Assembly (NCBI RefSeq): GCF_051201625.1
Contig: NZ_CP179203.1
Coordinates: 2,976,001 to 3,040,000, forward strand
Source: Shimia sp051201625
GTDB taxonomy: Bacteria; Pseudomonadota; Alphaproteobacteria; Rhodobacterales; Rhodobacteraceae
Direction: 5' to 3'
Length of the DNA stretch: 64,000 bases
The notes beneath the pieces were generated by a model. It was not told the origin of the DNA. It ran no database searches and worked only from the letters and a program-made list of their open reading frames with translations. Numbering within the stretch: the stretch's first letter is position 1; each line of letters begins with the position of its first letter. Position numbers and translations under genes: made by a program. Shown piece after piece: positions 16,893 to 25,491 of this stretch.

Positions 16893-17420
16893 ATGAAGGG
16901 ATCGCGACCGGAGCAAGCGATGCTAACACGCGATACGGATATGTCCAAAACGGACGAAACCCGTTCGGTTATCGAAGGCATGGTGGATGGTCTGAATGAC
17001 CATCGCATTGGCGATATCGGCGAGTTTTTCTCGGAGAACTTCCGCTGGATGGGCAATCGAGGCTGCGGCACAAAAATCGGCCTGCGAGAGTTTCAAGATA
17101 ACTGGCAACGCCCGTTTCAGGCGGCCTTCTCGGATAAGGTCTGCATTGACGAAGCGCGTCTTTATATGGGGGAATGGGCCGCAGCCTTTGGCCGTCAGGA
17201 GGCTACGCATTCCGGCGACTTCCTTGGCCTCAAAGCTACCGGCAAACGGATTGAAATCCGCTACATGGATTTCTGGAAAGTAGTTGACGGCAAGATCGTC
17301 GATAATTGGGTAAATGTTGATTTCGCCCATGTCGCAGCACAACTGGGTGTTGACTTGTTCAACGGCCATGGCTGGGAAGTCTTCGACCGCGGCGACGGCA
17401 CCGCCCCAAGACCTGACTAA
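16893..17420 (+). CDS. SnoaL-like (NTF2-fold) protein, single domain
   Basis: A 175-residue SnoaL-fold protein. It shares with the double-domain neighbours the signature W-x-G-x-x-G-x-G-T (RWMGNRGCGTKIGLREF), a following R-P-F-x-x-A, and the C-terminal pattern YMDFWKVVDGKIVDNWVNVDF ending AQLGVDLF. It corresponds to the second half of the proteins at 11294 and 18745. The ATG at 16893 follows GAGGAAG by seven bases; an internal ATG at 16941 is a weaker alternative. First enzyme-type gene after the transporter, 14 bases before the HisD-like gene. Confidence 0.8.
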   Translation: MKGSRPEQAMLTRDTDMSKTDETRSVIEGMVDGLNDHRIGDIGEFFSENFRWMGNRGCGTKIGLREFQDNWQRPFQAAFSDKVCIDEARLYMGEWAAAFGRQEATHSGDFLGLKATGKRIEIRYMDFWKVVDGKIVDNWVNVDFAHVAAQLGVDLFNGHGWEVFDRGDGTAPRPD

Positions 17421-17434
17421 GCGAGGATAATGCA

Positions 17435-18745
17435 ATGGCTATAAACCATCTCAAACACGGTAAACCCGAAGCCGATCGCGCCGAAGACGACGCTAAGACA
17501 GCCGCTGTTGTCGCCACAACGCTTAAGGACATTGAACAGCGTGGCGACGTTGCTGTGCGCGAATTGGCCAACAAGTTTGATGGCTACGATCGAGACAGTT
17601 ATCGGCTTAGCCAAGACGAAATAGATGCGCTCGTCGCCAAGGTCAGCCCACGCGATCTTGAGGACATCAAGTTCGCCCAAGCCCAAGTCGTCAACTTTGC
17701 GCAGGCACAACGCGACAGCATGCTTGATATCGAAGTCGAAACCATGCCTGGCGTGATACTCGGTCACAAGAACATCCCAGTGCAATCCGTTGGTTGTTAC
17801 GTGCCCGGTGGTAAGTTCCCGATGGTGGCCTCTGCGCATATGTCAGTCGCCACAGCCAAAGTTGCGGGTGTGCCGCGCATCATCGCCTGCACGCCCCCTT
17901 TTAAAGGTGAACCAAACCCGGCAGTGATTGCCGCAATGCACCTGGGTGGCGCGCATGAAATCTATGTGCTTGGCGGCATTCAGGCCGTGGGCGCAATGGC
18001 GATTGGCACTGAAACTATCGATCCCGTTCACCTGCTTGTTGGGCCAGGCAATGCGTTCGTGGCCGAAGCCAAACGCCAGCTCTTTGGTCGTGTCGGGATC
18101 GACCTATTTGCGGGTCCGACAGAAACAATGGTCATTGCGGACGAAACAGTAGATGCCGAAATGTGTGCAACCGACCTGCTGGGTCAGGCCGAACATGGTT
18201 ACAATTCACCCGCCGTTCTGGTGACTAATTCGCGCAAATTGGCTGAAGAGACGCTTTTCGAAATCGATCGCATTCTGAATATTCTCCCAACTGCAACGAC
18301 CGCGCGGGTGAGTTGGGATGATTATGGCGAAGTCATCCTGTGTGACACCTATGACGAAATATTGGCGGTTGCCGACGACATCGCGTCCGAGCATGTGCAA
18401 GTAATGACTGATCGTGATGACTGGTTCCTTGAGAACATGACTTGTTATGGCGCGCTGTTCCTTGGGCCACGCACGAACGTCTCGAACGGCGATAAGGTAA
18501 TCGGCACCAATCACACCTTACCCACTAAAAAAGCTGGTCGGTATACCGGCGGCCTTTGGGTTGGTAAATACCTGAAGACGCACAGTTACCAAAAAATCAC
18601 CACGGACGAGGCGGCCGCTAGGATTGGGGCCTACGGATCACGTTTATGCTTGCTGGAAGGCTTTGTCGGTCATGCGGAACAATGCAACCTACGCGTACGC
18701 CGCTATGGTGGTCAGAATGTGCCTTATGGTAAGGCCGCCAAGTAA
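17435..18745 (+). CDS. Histidinol-dehydrogenase-family NAD-dependent dehydrogenase (HpsN-like)
   Basis: A 436-residue HisD-superfamily enzyme. The nucleotide region GPGNAFVAEAKRQLFGRVGIDLFAGPTE is present, as are the zinc ligands in LLGQAEHGYNSPA, NGDKVIGTNHTLPT and EGFVGHAE, and the catalytic Glu-His pair in SEHVQVMT. The usual reaction is a two-step oxidation of an alcohol through an aldehyde to an acid. Its setting in a transport and degradation cluster, with no other his genes, argues against histidine synthesis. Roseobacter homologues such as HpsN oxidise 2,3-dihydroxypropane-1-sulfonate, but no other hps gene is seen here, so that substrate is not claimed. The stop overlaps the next ATG. 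Confidence 0.85.
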   Translation: MAINHLKHGKPEADRAEDDAKTAAVVATTLKDIEQRGDVAVRELANKFDGYDRDSYRLSQDEIDALVAKVSPRDLEDIKFAQAQVVNFAQAQRDSMLDIEVETMPGVILGHKNIPVQSVGCYVPGGKFPMVASAHMSVATAKVAGVPRIIACTPPFKGEPNPAVIAAMHLGGAHEIYVLGGIQAVGAMAIGTETIDPVHLLVGPGNAFVAEAKRQLFGRVGIDLFAGPTETMVIADETVDAEMCATDLLGQAEHGYNSPAVLVTNSRKLAEETLFEIDRILNILPTATTARVSWDDYGEVILCDTYDEILAVADDIASEHVQVMTDRDDWFLENMTCYGALFLGPRTNVSNGDKVIGTNHTLPTKKAGRYTGGLWVGKYLKTHSYQKITTDEAAARIGAYGSRLCLLEGFVGHAEQCNLRVRRYGGQNVPYGKAAK

Positions 18746-19797
18746 TGGCTAGTCCTGACAGATTAAGGGCGTTGATTACGCCTGTGCGAACGGCCATGGC
18801 AGATTTTGATGGCGCTTCAGTGCAATCCGCACTTGGCACTTTAATATCTCCAGATGCGCCTTTGCATCTGTGCCATCCGTTCGGTGATCTGTTAGGACCA
18901 CAGGCGCTTTATGATGCGGCTTATGCGCCGCTATTGAACGCATTACCAGATCTGGAACGTCGCGACTGGATTGTCAGCGCGGGCACGGACTCCAACAACC
19001 ACGATTGGATCGGATGCGCCGGGCATTACGTTGGCACGTTCACGCGACCTTTTCTTGATATTCCGCCGACTGGCCATTTCGCTCACATTCGGTTCCACGA
19101 ATTCTATCGCGTCTCAGGAAATAGTGTCGTTGAGATGCAAGCGATCTGGGATCTCCCCGAACTCATGATGCAAGCAAGCGCTTGGCCCATGGTACCCAGC
19201 CTCGGGCGCGAGATGTATATCTCTGGACCTGCGACCCAAGATGGGGTGTCTTTCGACTCCCGCTCAAACGAGCAAAGCGCAAAAAGTCTTGCAACCGTAA
19301 TCGGGATGCTGACCAACCTTTCACGCCATCCTGTTGAAGGTGGCCCAGCAATCATGCACGCGGAGAGATATTGGGATCCACGCATCAACTGGTATGGTCC
19401 TGCAGGTATTGGCACCGCGCGTGGTCTTGCCGGCTTTCGCCATTGGCACCAAATTCCATTCCTGAACGCATTACCTGATCGCCGCGGCGGCACGACGGGA
19501 ACGCTCAACTGCCATTTCTATGGTGACGGCGCTTATGTCGTCGCAACAGGCTGGCCGAACATGCAGATGACGGTCACCGGCGATGGATGGTTGGGCATTG
19601 TCCCGTCTGGGCAGAAAATCACCATGCGTAGCCTTGATTTTTGGCGCGTTGAAGGAGAGCTTATTCGCGAAAATTGGGTGTTGATCGATCTGTTAGACGT
19701 CTATGCCCAACTCGGTGTAGATGTGTTTGCCCGGTTGCGTGAATTTAACAAAGCACGCGTGCAGGGTTCAATTTCCTCTCCAATTGGAGTTCGCTAA
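18745..19797 (+). CDS. SnoaL-like (NTF2-fold) protein, two-domain, copy 2
   Basis: A 350-residue protein with the same two-half plan as the gene at 11294. Shared landmarks are IPPTGHFAHIRFHEFYRV in the first half, G-P-x-T-x-D-G-x-x-F in the linker, and INWYGPAGIGTARGL followed by an H-x-x-P-F-x-x-A pattern and DFWRVEGELIRENWVLIDL in the second. The two are therefore paralogues within one cluster, transcribed in opposite directions. The start overlaps the HisD-like stop (TAATG) and the stop overlaps the SDR start, so all three are translated in step. The enzymatic role is unknown. Confidence 0.8.
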   Translation: MASPDRLRALITPVRTAMADFDGASVQSALGTLISPDAPLHLCHPFGDLLGPQALYDAAYAPLLNALPDLERRDWIVSAGTDSNNHDWIGCAGHYVGTFTRPFLDIPPTGHFAHIRFHEFYRVSGNSVVEMQAIWDLPELMMQASAWPMVPSLGREMYISGPATQDGVSFDSRSNEQSAKSLATVIGMLTNLSRHPVEGGPAIMHAERYWDPRINWYGPAGIGTARGLAGFRHWHQIPFLNALPDRRGGTTGTLNCHFYGDGAYVVATGWPNMQMTVTGDGWLGIVPSGQKITMRSLDFWRVEGELIRENWVLIDLLDVYAQLGVDVFARLREFNKARVQGSISSPIGVR

Positions 19798-20561
19798 TGA
19801 CTTTGCCCAAAACACCCTCATTTCGATTGGATGGAAAACGCGCTTTGGTCGCGGGTGCTAGTTCCGGCATTGGATTGGCCTGCGCGGTTGCGCTGGGTGA
19901 GGCGGGCGCAGAAGTTACGCTTGCCGCGCGGCGCGTCGACGCCCTGAACGGGCTGGAAGAAGAAATGACGGCTGCTGGAATGTCCGCCAGCGCCTTGCCA
20001 CTAGACGTTTCCGATATTGCTGGCACGCAGGCGGCTGTGGCATCAAACGGCCCGTTTGATATTCTTGTGAATTCGGCGGGCTTGGCCCGTCACAGCCCCG
20101 CAACAAATACGACAGAAACTGATTTTGATGCGGTTGCAGACCTCAATATAAAAGGGGCATATTTCCTGACGCAAGCGGTCGCCAAAGGATTGGTAGCAGC
20201 AGGTAAACCCGGAAGTTTAATTAATATCTCTTCCCAAATGGCGCATGTGGGCGGCATTGATCGTGCTGTTTATTGTGCAACGAAACACGCGGTTGAGGGA
20301 TTTACGAAAGCCATGGCCATAGAATGGGGCAAAGTAGGTATTCGGATAAATACCATCTGCCCAACATTCATCTTGACTGATTTGACCCGTTCAACCTTTG
20401 AAGATCCCAAGAAGCGAGCGTGGGTCGAGGACAAGATCAAACTTGGGCGTGCTGGCGAAGTAGAAGACATTATGGGCGGCGTCGTTTTTTTGGCGTCCCA
20501 TGCATCCGCAATGGTGACGGGAACATCGTTACTGGTTGATGGTGGGTGGACCGCCGAATGA
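19797..20561 (+). CDS. Short-chain dehydrogenase/reductase (classical SDR)
   Basis: A 254-residue NAD(P)-dependent oxidoreductase. The cofactor glycine motif is AGASSGIG (residues 19-26, alanine in place of the usual threonine), NSAG is at 92-95, and the catalytic tetrad is N117, S145, Y159 and K163 (YCATK). The end LLVDGGWTAE is typical of sugar, polyol and oxoacyl reductases. It probably oxidises a hydroxyl of the imported compound or an intermediate. It is coupled at both ends: its start overlaps the SnoaL stop and its stop overlaps the LacI start. Confidence 0.92.
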   Translation: MTLPKTPSFRLDGKRALVAGASSGIGLACAVALGEAGAEVTLAARRVDALNGLEEEMTAAGMSASALPLDVSDIAGTQAAVASNGPFDILVNSAGLARHSPATNTTETDFDAVADLNIKGAYFLTQAVAKGLVAAGKPGSLINISSQMAHVGGIDRAVYCATKHAVEGFTKAMAIEWGKVGIRINTICPTFILTDLTRSTFEDPKKRAWVEDKIKLGRAGEVEDIMGGVVFLASHASAMVTGTSLLVDGGWTAE

Positions 20562-21577
20562 CCAAGAGTCGGATCACATCACTAGAAGTTGCTAAGCGTG
20601 CTGGCGTCAGTCAATCTGCGGTGTCGCGCACTTTTACGCCCGGCGCGTCTGCATCCAAGAAAACTGTCGAAAAAGTGCGAAAAGCCGCGGCGGAGCTGGG
20701 ATATCGCCCCAATGTTCTGGCGCGTGCGATGGTATCGGGGAAAAGCCGAATTATCGGCTTGGTGGTGGCCTATCTTGAAAACCAGTTTTACCCTGAGGCA
20801 CTCGAAAAACTATCTAACGAACTGCAAAAACGCAGCTATCACGTACTGATTTTTATGGCTGAACAGACCGCTGGCCATATCGACACCGTTGTCGAGGAAA
20901 TTCTTGATTATCAGGTAGATGGCATTATTGCGGCCTCTGTTGCTTTATCGTCTGATCTGTCAGAGCGATGTCGCGCGGCCGGCGTGCCAATGGTTCTATT
21001 CAACCGCAGTCAGGATGACCCAAACATGTCCGCCGTGACGTCTGACAACTATGCCGGAGGGCGTAAGGTCGCGGAGTTCTTGTTGGCCGCCGGGCACCGA
21101 AAAATAGGATATATTGCAGGCTGGCATGGTGCGTCGACACAACGCGACCGCGAAGCGGGTTTCACAGCTGCGCTGGCAGAGGCAGGGGTCGCGCTGCATT
21201 CTCGTGCCGAAGGTGACTTCAAGATGGAGAAAGCAGCTGACGCCACGCGCAAAATGTTTGCGCATGATGCACCAGCAGCGGTTTTTGTTGCGAATGATCA
21301 TATGGCCTTCTCCGTTCTAGACACGTTGCGCTTTGAACTTGGATTAAGGGTTCCCGAGGACGTTTCGGTCGTCGGATATGACGATGTGCCCGCGGCTGGA
21401 TGGCCCGCTTACAACCTGACGACCATGCGTCAGCCTACCAACCGCATGGTCGCAAACACGATCGAAATTCTGCTCGACCAGATTGACAAAAACACCGGTG
21501 ATACACGCCACATAGCAATTGACGGGCCTCTTATTGTGCGCGGATCTGCTCAAATTCCAAAGGGATGGACCATATGA
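20558..21577 (+). CDS. LacI-family transcriptional regulator
   Basis: A 339-residue repressor. The N-terminal helix-turn-helix is ITSLEVAKRAGVSQSAVSRTF, followed by the hinge helix (ELGYRPNVLARAMVSGKS) and a periplasmic-binding-protein-like sensor domain with YPEALEKLS, GYIAGW and VSVVGYDDVP. The ATG at 20558 overlaps the SDR stop (ATGA), as do most junctions here, and is preferred to a GTG at 20546. It is the natural candidate to bind the two LacI-type operators at 12361-12431, with the imported compound or a metabolite as inducer. A regulator in the middle of its own operon implies autoregulation. Confidence 0.9.
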   Translation: MTKSRITSLEVAKRAGVSQSAVSRTFTPGASASKKTVEKVRKAAAELGYRPNVLARAMVSGKSRIIGLVVAYLENQFYPEALEKLSNELQKRSYHVLIFMAEQTAGHIDTVVEEILDYQVDGIIAASVALSSDLSERCRAAGVPMVLFNRSQDDPNMSAVTSDNYAGGRKVAEFLLAAGHRKIGYIAGWHGASTQRDREAGFTAALAEAGVALHSRAEGDFKMEKAADATRKMFAHDAPAAVFVANDHMAFSVLDTLRFELGLRVPEDVSVVGYDDVPAAGWPAYNLTTMRQPTNRMVANTIEILLDQIDKNTGDTRHIAIDGPLIVRGSAQIPKGWTI

Positions 21578-22542
21578 AGGGATTTAACCCCCAATTCACC
21601 GATTTCCCAGATTATATCCTGAAAATCACTCAAGAGATTTGGGAGGATCGAGGCATTGCAACGTTAAACCATAGATACACGCCCGATATTCCGATGCGGT
21701 TCCCCGAAGGCGTGTCAATAGGAAATCAAAAAACAATCAATGGAACTTTAGCGACTTTGGCCGAATTTCCTGACCGTGAGCTGACAGGTGAGGATGTGAT
21801 CTGGTCAGGCAATGAAGACGAAGGGTTTCTATCCTCACATCGTCTGTTGACCATGGGTACACATACTGGTGGAGGCTACTTTGGCCCAGCAACTGGCAAG
21901 CGCTTTGTCATACGGGCAATCGCCGATTGCGCTGCGATCAATGATCAGATCAACGATGAGTGGTTGATCAGGGACACAGCAGGTATCGTGAAACAATTGG
22001 GAATGAAACCGAAGAAATTTGCGCGTAATCTAATCGTCCGTGAAGGAGGGACGGAGCAATGTGTCAAACCATTCTGCCCTGCGGTTGATGTCGACGGCCC
22101 CTACAGAAATCGAGGCAATAACAATGAGTGGGGACAACGGATGTCTGATATCCTGACCCGCATGATGGATAAAGATTTTGCTGTGATCCGCGCAGAATAC
22201 GACCGTGCGGTGCAAACAGAGCACCCTGCCTCAACAACTGTGCACTCTTGGGCAGACACGGAAAAGCTTTGGATGGGGCTGCGCGCGTCTTTCCCGAATG
22301 CAACGTTCAAAATCGAACATCAGATTGGCCGGGAAGACCAGATGCTGCCGCCCCGTGCGGCAGTTCGCTGGAGCCTGCACGGCAAACACGACGGTTGGGG
22401 GATGTTTGGCCAGCCAACCGGCGCTAATGTTTATGTCATGGGGTTTTCCCACGCCGAATTCGGCCCACGCGGGCTGCGACGTGAATGGACGTTGTTTGAC
22501 CATGTTTCGATCTGGAAACAAATCTTGATGCAGACGGGATGA
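21574..22542 (+). CDS. SnoaL-like (NTF2-fold) protein, two-domain, copy 3 (divergent)
   Basis: About 322 residues. It is the most divergent of the four SnoaL-like proteins, but it keeps the fold pattern in each half: an early helix-rich part, then VIWSGNEDEGFLSSHRLLTMGTHTG and, in the second half, AAVRWSLHGKHDG followed by FSHAEFGPRGLRREWTLFD. The W-x-G-x-x-G-x-G signature of the others is absent, so its role may differ. The ATG at 21574 overlaps the LacI stop (ATGA); an ATG nine bases earlier is also in frame. It ends the tightly overlapped gene run; a 150-base spacer follows. Confidence 0.7.
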   Translation: MKGFNPQFTDFPDYILKITQEIWEDRGIATLNHRYTPDIPMRFPEGVSIGNQKTINGTLATLAEFPDRELTGEDVIWSGNEDEGFLSSHRLLTMGTHTGGGYFGPATGKRFVIRAIADCAAINDQINDEWLIRDTAGIVKQLGMKPKKFARNLIVREGGTEQCVKPFCPAVDVDGPYRNRGNNNEWGQRMSDILTRMMDKDFAVIRAEYDRAVQTEHPASTTVHSWADTEKLWMGLRASFPNATFKIEHQIGREDQMLPPRAAVRWSLHGKHDGWGMFGQPTGANVYVMGFSHAEFGPRGLRREWTLFDHVSIWKQILMQTG

Positions 22543-22585
22543 ACCAAAGTGATAATCGACGCGCCACAACTTAGCTGTTCTCAAG

Positions 22586-22617
22586 CGATGCGCAGGTTTC
22601 ATTCCTATCGCGCATCG
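22586..22617 (+). promoter_or_regulatory. Stem-loop in the spacer before the bicupin gene
   Basis: An 8-bp stem (CGATGCGC / GCGCATCG) encloses a 16-base loop. It lies within the 151-base gap between the last SnoaL gene and the bicupin gene, the only gap of that size in the enzyme part of the cluster. It could mark a processing point or a regulatory site for the second gene block; no T-run is present. Confidence 0.4.
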
Positions 22618-22693
22618 TTGCGGGCGAAGCGACTCAATAATCAACCTCCGAGTGGTTGGGTTTGAACAACAAACTCGAAATTTAAGGAGATAT

Positions 22694-23659
22694 ATGATGA
22701 CAAATATCCAAGATCGCATCGTTCGCTACGGTGATCTGAAACCCTGCAAAACCGCCTTTATCGACGCCCATACACCTGGATCGGATCAAAAAGAAAACTT
22801 TACCATCATCGGCGGTGGCGTATCTGAGAGCCCTGATCAACACGTGCATATCGCTGACCAGATTGGGTTCAATATCGGGGCAGCCGGACAACCACCACGC
22901 GTGCGTAATTCACTGCACGACCATAACACAGCTGAGGTATTTTTTGTCCTTAAGGGCAAATGGCGGTTTTTCTGGGGTCGGTGGGGGACTGCGGGCGAAG
23001 TGACGCTGGAAGAAGGCGACATTTTTAACATTCCCACCGGAATTTTCCGCGGCTTTGAAAACATTGGCACCGACTATGGCATGATCATGGCTGTCTTGGG
23101 TGGCAACGATGCCGGCGGCGGTGTGCATTGGGCTCCTCAGGTGATCGAAGACGCGGCGGATCACGGCTTGATCTTAGGCGCGAATGGCATCCTGTACGAT
23201 TCTAAAAAAGGTGACACACTGCCCCGCAATGTGAACCCAATGCCACTTATGTCGCAAGAGGAGCTAGCCAAACGGGCTGAGCCAACAACGGCAGACGTAC
23301 TACCCAACCACGTGGCCCGCTATTGGGACATGATGGCCTTGTCCGACAAACAGCCAGCGAAGGTTATCGGAGCCAAAGCGTTACTACGTGACCGCCCTGG
23401 ATTTGATGTCGATTTCCTATCGCGAAACTCGATCGAGGATAAAATGTATCACCATGACAGGCCTACGGTTTTGATGCCAATGCGAGGGCACTGGAAACTG
23501 CGATTGCAGGGCAGTGAGGCTATCCTCAATCCGGGCGATACTTGTCTGATAAGCTCCGGTGAGGCTCACGCGATTTCACCATCAATGACAGGTGAGGCAA
23601 GCCTTTACCGAGTTCGCGCCACAAATGATCCAGCTGGACTGACCAAGACTGGAAACTAG
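22694..23659 (+). CDS. Bicupin protein (gentisate-dioxygenase-like fold)
   Basis: About 321 residues with two cupin barrels. The first has the metal-binding pattern N-S-L-H-D-H-N-T-A-E-V-F-F-V with later G-D-I-F-N-I-P-T-G-x-F-R-G-F; the second has MYHHDRPTVLMPMRGHWKL and NPGDTCLISSGEAHAIS. The first barrel keeps the H-x-H-x(n)-E ligands of gentisate 1,2-dioxygenase relatives and is the likely active site. It could be a dioxygenase or an isomerase; the family alone does not decide. AAGGAGA precedes two adjacent ATGs (22694 and 22697). It opens the second block of the cluster and is 18 bases from the MetE-like gene. Confidence 0.75.
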   Translation: MMTNIQDRIVRYGDLKPCKTAFIDAHTPGSDQKENFTIIGGGVSESPDQHVHIADQIGFNIGAAGQPPRVRNSLHDHNTAEVFFVLKGKWRFFWGRWGTAGEVTLEEGDIFNIPTGIFRGFENIGTDYGMIMAVLGGNDAGGGVHWAPQVIEDAADHGLILGANGILYDSKKGDTLPRNVNPMPLMSQEELAKRAEPTTADVLPNHVARYWDMMALSDKQPAKVIGAKALLRDRPGFDVDFLSRNSIEDKMYHHDRPTVLMPMRGHWKLRLQGSEAILNPGDTCLISSGEAHAISPSMTGEASLYRVRATNDPAGLTKTGN

Positions 23660-23677
23660 ACTCTGGGAGGAGACTCG

Positions 23678-24802
23678 ATGAAACGAATTAAGACAACCCA
23701 TGTGGGCTCCTTACCGCGTAAACAGGACGTAGTTGATTTTATTTTTGCCCGCGAAAATGAAACCCCTTTTGATCAGGGCGAATTTGACACCTGTATGACC
23801 AATGCGGTGTCTGAAACCGTGCGCAAACAGGTCGAGGCAGGCATTGATATCGTCTCGGATGGCGAGACTTCCAAGATTTCATACGCCACTTATGTCAAAG
23901 ACCGCTACACGGGTTTTGGCGGCGACAGCCCGCGCAATGCACCGGCTGACCTCAAGATGTTCCCGGGCTTTTTGCAGCGCCTTTCTGATGACGGTGGAAC
24001 CCCGCAATACGCACGGCCCATGTGCATTGGGGAAGTGAAATCCAAAGGACAGGGCGAGCTTGATAAAGATATCGCCAACCTCAAGTCTGCCATGGCCGAA
24101 CACGGAGCCGAGCGTGGATTTATGAACGCTGCAAGCCCCGGTGTGATCTCGCTATTTCTGCAAAACGATTACTATAAGTCACGAGAGGCCTATCTGGCTG
24201 CCTTGGCAGATGCGATGAAAGAAGAATACGAGACGATTGTTACCGCTGGCCTCGATTTACAGCTCGACTGTCCTGATCTGGCCCTGTCGCGCCATATGCT
24301 TTTTACCGATCTCAGCGATGATGAATTTATCAAAGTTGCGAATATGCATGTTGATGCACTCAACCACGCGCTTTCCGATGTACCCACCGATAAGGTGCGC
24401 GTGCACATTTGTTGGGGCAATTACGAAGGCCCGCATTGCTGCGATATCCCGATGGCCAAGATGTTTGACACGCTTATGTCGACCAAGGCAGCGTCGGTTT
24501 TGTTCGAAACCTCAAATCCGCGCCATGGCCACGAGTGGGCCGTGTTCCGTGATCGCAAAGCCGATATCCCTGACGACAAGATTCTCGTGCCAGGCGTTGT
24601 GGATACCACTACCAACTTTGTCGAACACCCCGAACTAGTGGCACAGCGGATTGAACGATTTGTCGAAATAGTCGGCGCTGAGCGGGTTGTCGCAGGGTCT
24701 GACTGTGGCTTTGGCACATTTGCAGGCTTTGGAGCAGTTGATCCCGATATTGCATATGCCAAACTGTCCGCATTGTCGGAAGGCGCAGCTCTGGTCAAAT
24801 GA
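23678..24802 (+). CDS. MetE-like methyltransferase/lyase (UROD/MetE superfamily)
   Basis: A 374-residue protein of the cobalamin-independent methionine-synthase C-terminal type. It begins with THVGSLPR and keeps the H-x-C zinc pair at 243-245 (HICWGNYEG), a conserved acidic FETSN segment, and the late cysteine C343 in GSDCGFGT. At this length it lacks the N-terminal half of true MetE. Stand-alone members include epoxyalkane:coenzyme M transferase and poorly known enzymes that move or cleave alkyl groups on thiols. Here it probably removes or transfers a methyl or alkyl group from a pathway intermediate; this is inference from context. The stop overlaps the hydrolase start (ATGA). Confidence 0.8.
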   Translation: MKRIKTTHVGSLPRKQDVVDFIFARENETPFDQGEFDTCMTNAVSETVRKQVEAGIDIVSDGETSKISYATYVKDRYTGFGGDSPRNAPADLKMFPGFLQRLSDDGGTPQYARPMCIGEVKSKGQGELDKDIANLKSAMAEHGAERGFMNAASPGVISLFLQNDYYKSREAYLAALADAMKEEYETIVTAGLDLQLDCPDLALSRHMLFTDLSDDEFIKVANMHVDALNHALSDVPTDKVRVHICWGNYEGPHCCDIPMAKMFDTLMSTKAASVLFETSNPRHGHEWAVFRDRKADIPDDKILVPGVVDTTTNFVEHPELVAQRIERFVEIVGAERVVAGSDCGFGTFAGFGAVDPDIAYAKLSALSEGAALVK

Positions 24803-25491
24803 CTCCGCTCGTAATGATCCCCGGCATGATGTGTGACGCGCGGTTATTTGCGCCGCAGATCGCGGCGTTCTCTGGTCGGCGTACTTTAGTTTTCGCTCCG
24901 ATAACAGGCCGGGCATCCTTAGAAGACCTGGCCAAAGATGTGTTGGCCAATGCCCCAAAGCGTTTTGCCCTCGCAGGCCTATCGATGGGCGGCATCGTCG
25001 CGATGGAGGTCTTGCGCCAAGAGCCAGAGCGAATTGAGCGGATTGCTCTGATGGACACCAACCCACTGGCCGAGGCCAACCAAATCAAAGCCCGCCGTCT
25101 GCCACAGATGATTAAGGTGCGCGATGGCGCTTTGGGCAGCGTGATGCGCGATGAGATGAAACCACATTACCTTAGCGACACGCCACAGCGTGAAAGCATT
25201 TTGAACATCTGTATGGAGATGGCCTTGGACCTCGGGCCAAGTGTATTCCTCGAGCAGTCACACGCTTTGATGGACCGGCCTGATCAGTCGGGTACTTTGC
25301 GAAGTGTTGAAGTACCCGCTCTCATCTTGTGCGGGCGCGAAGATGCGCTTTGTCCTGTGTCGCGTCATGAATTGATGGCACAGCTTATCCCCAACGCGCA
25401 GCTTGAGATTATTGAAGGCGCCGGGCATTTGCCCACGCTTGAACAACCCGATTTGACGAACGCGGCTCTCACCCGCTGGCTGGAGGCCTGA
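24799..25491 (+). CDS. Alpha/beta-hydrolase
   Basis: A 230-residue single-domain hydrolase. The nucleophile elbow is G-L-S62-M-G-G, the acid is D182 in GREDALCP and the base is H210 in GAGHLPTLE, so the triad is complete. The short cap resembles that of 3-oxoadipate enol-lactonase and carboxylesterase relatives. In this cluster it could hydrolyse an ester or lactone intermediate, a job it may share with the amidohydrolase at 10422. It overlaps the MetE-like gene by four bases and abuts the RraA-like gene with no gap. Confidence 0.85.
   Translation: MTPLVMIPGMMCDARLFAPQIAAFSGRRTLVFAPITGRASLEDLAKDVLANAPKRFALAGLSMGGIVAMEVLRQEPERIERIALMDTNPLAEANQIKARRLPQMIKVRDGALGSVMRDEMKPHYLSDTPQRESILNICMEMALDLGPSVFLEQSHALMDRPDQSGTLRSVEVPALILCGREDALCPVSRHELMAQLIPNAQLEIIEGAGHLPTLEQPDLTNAALTRWLEA

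Noticed and set aside
17435..18745. True histidinol dehydrogenase (hisD)
   Set aside because: The context is transport and degradation with overlapping SnoaL and SDR genes, and no other his gene is present.
17435..22542. A dihydroxypropanesulfonate (hps) pathway
   Set aside because: Only the HisD-like gene and an SDR fit; no sulfite-releasing lyase or sulfonate transporter is visible.
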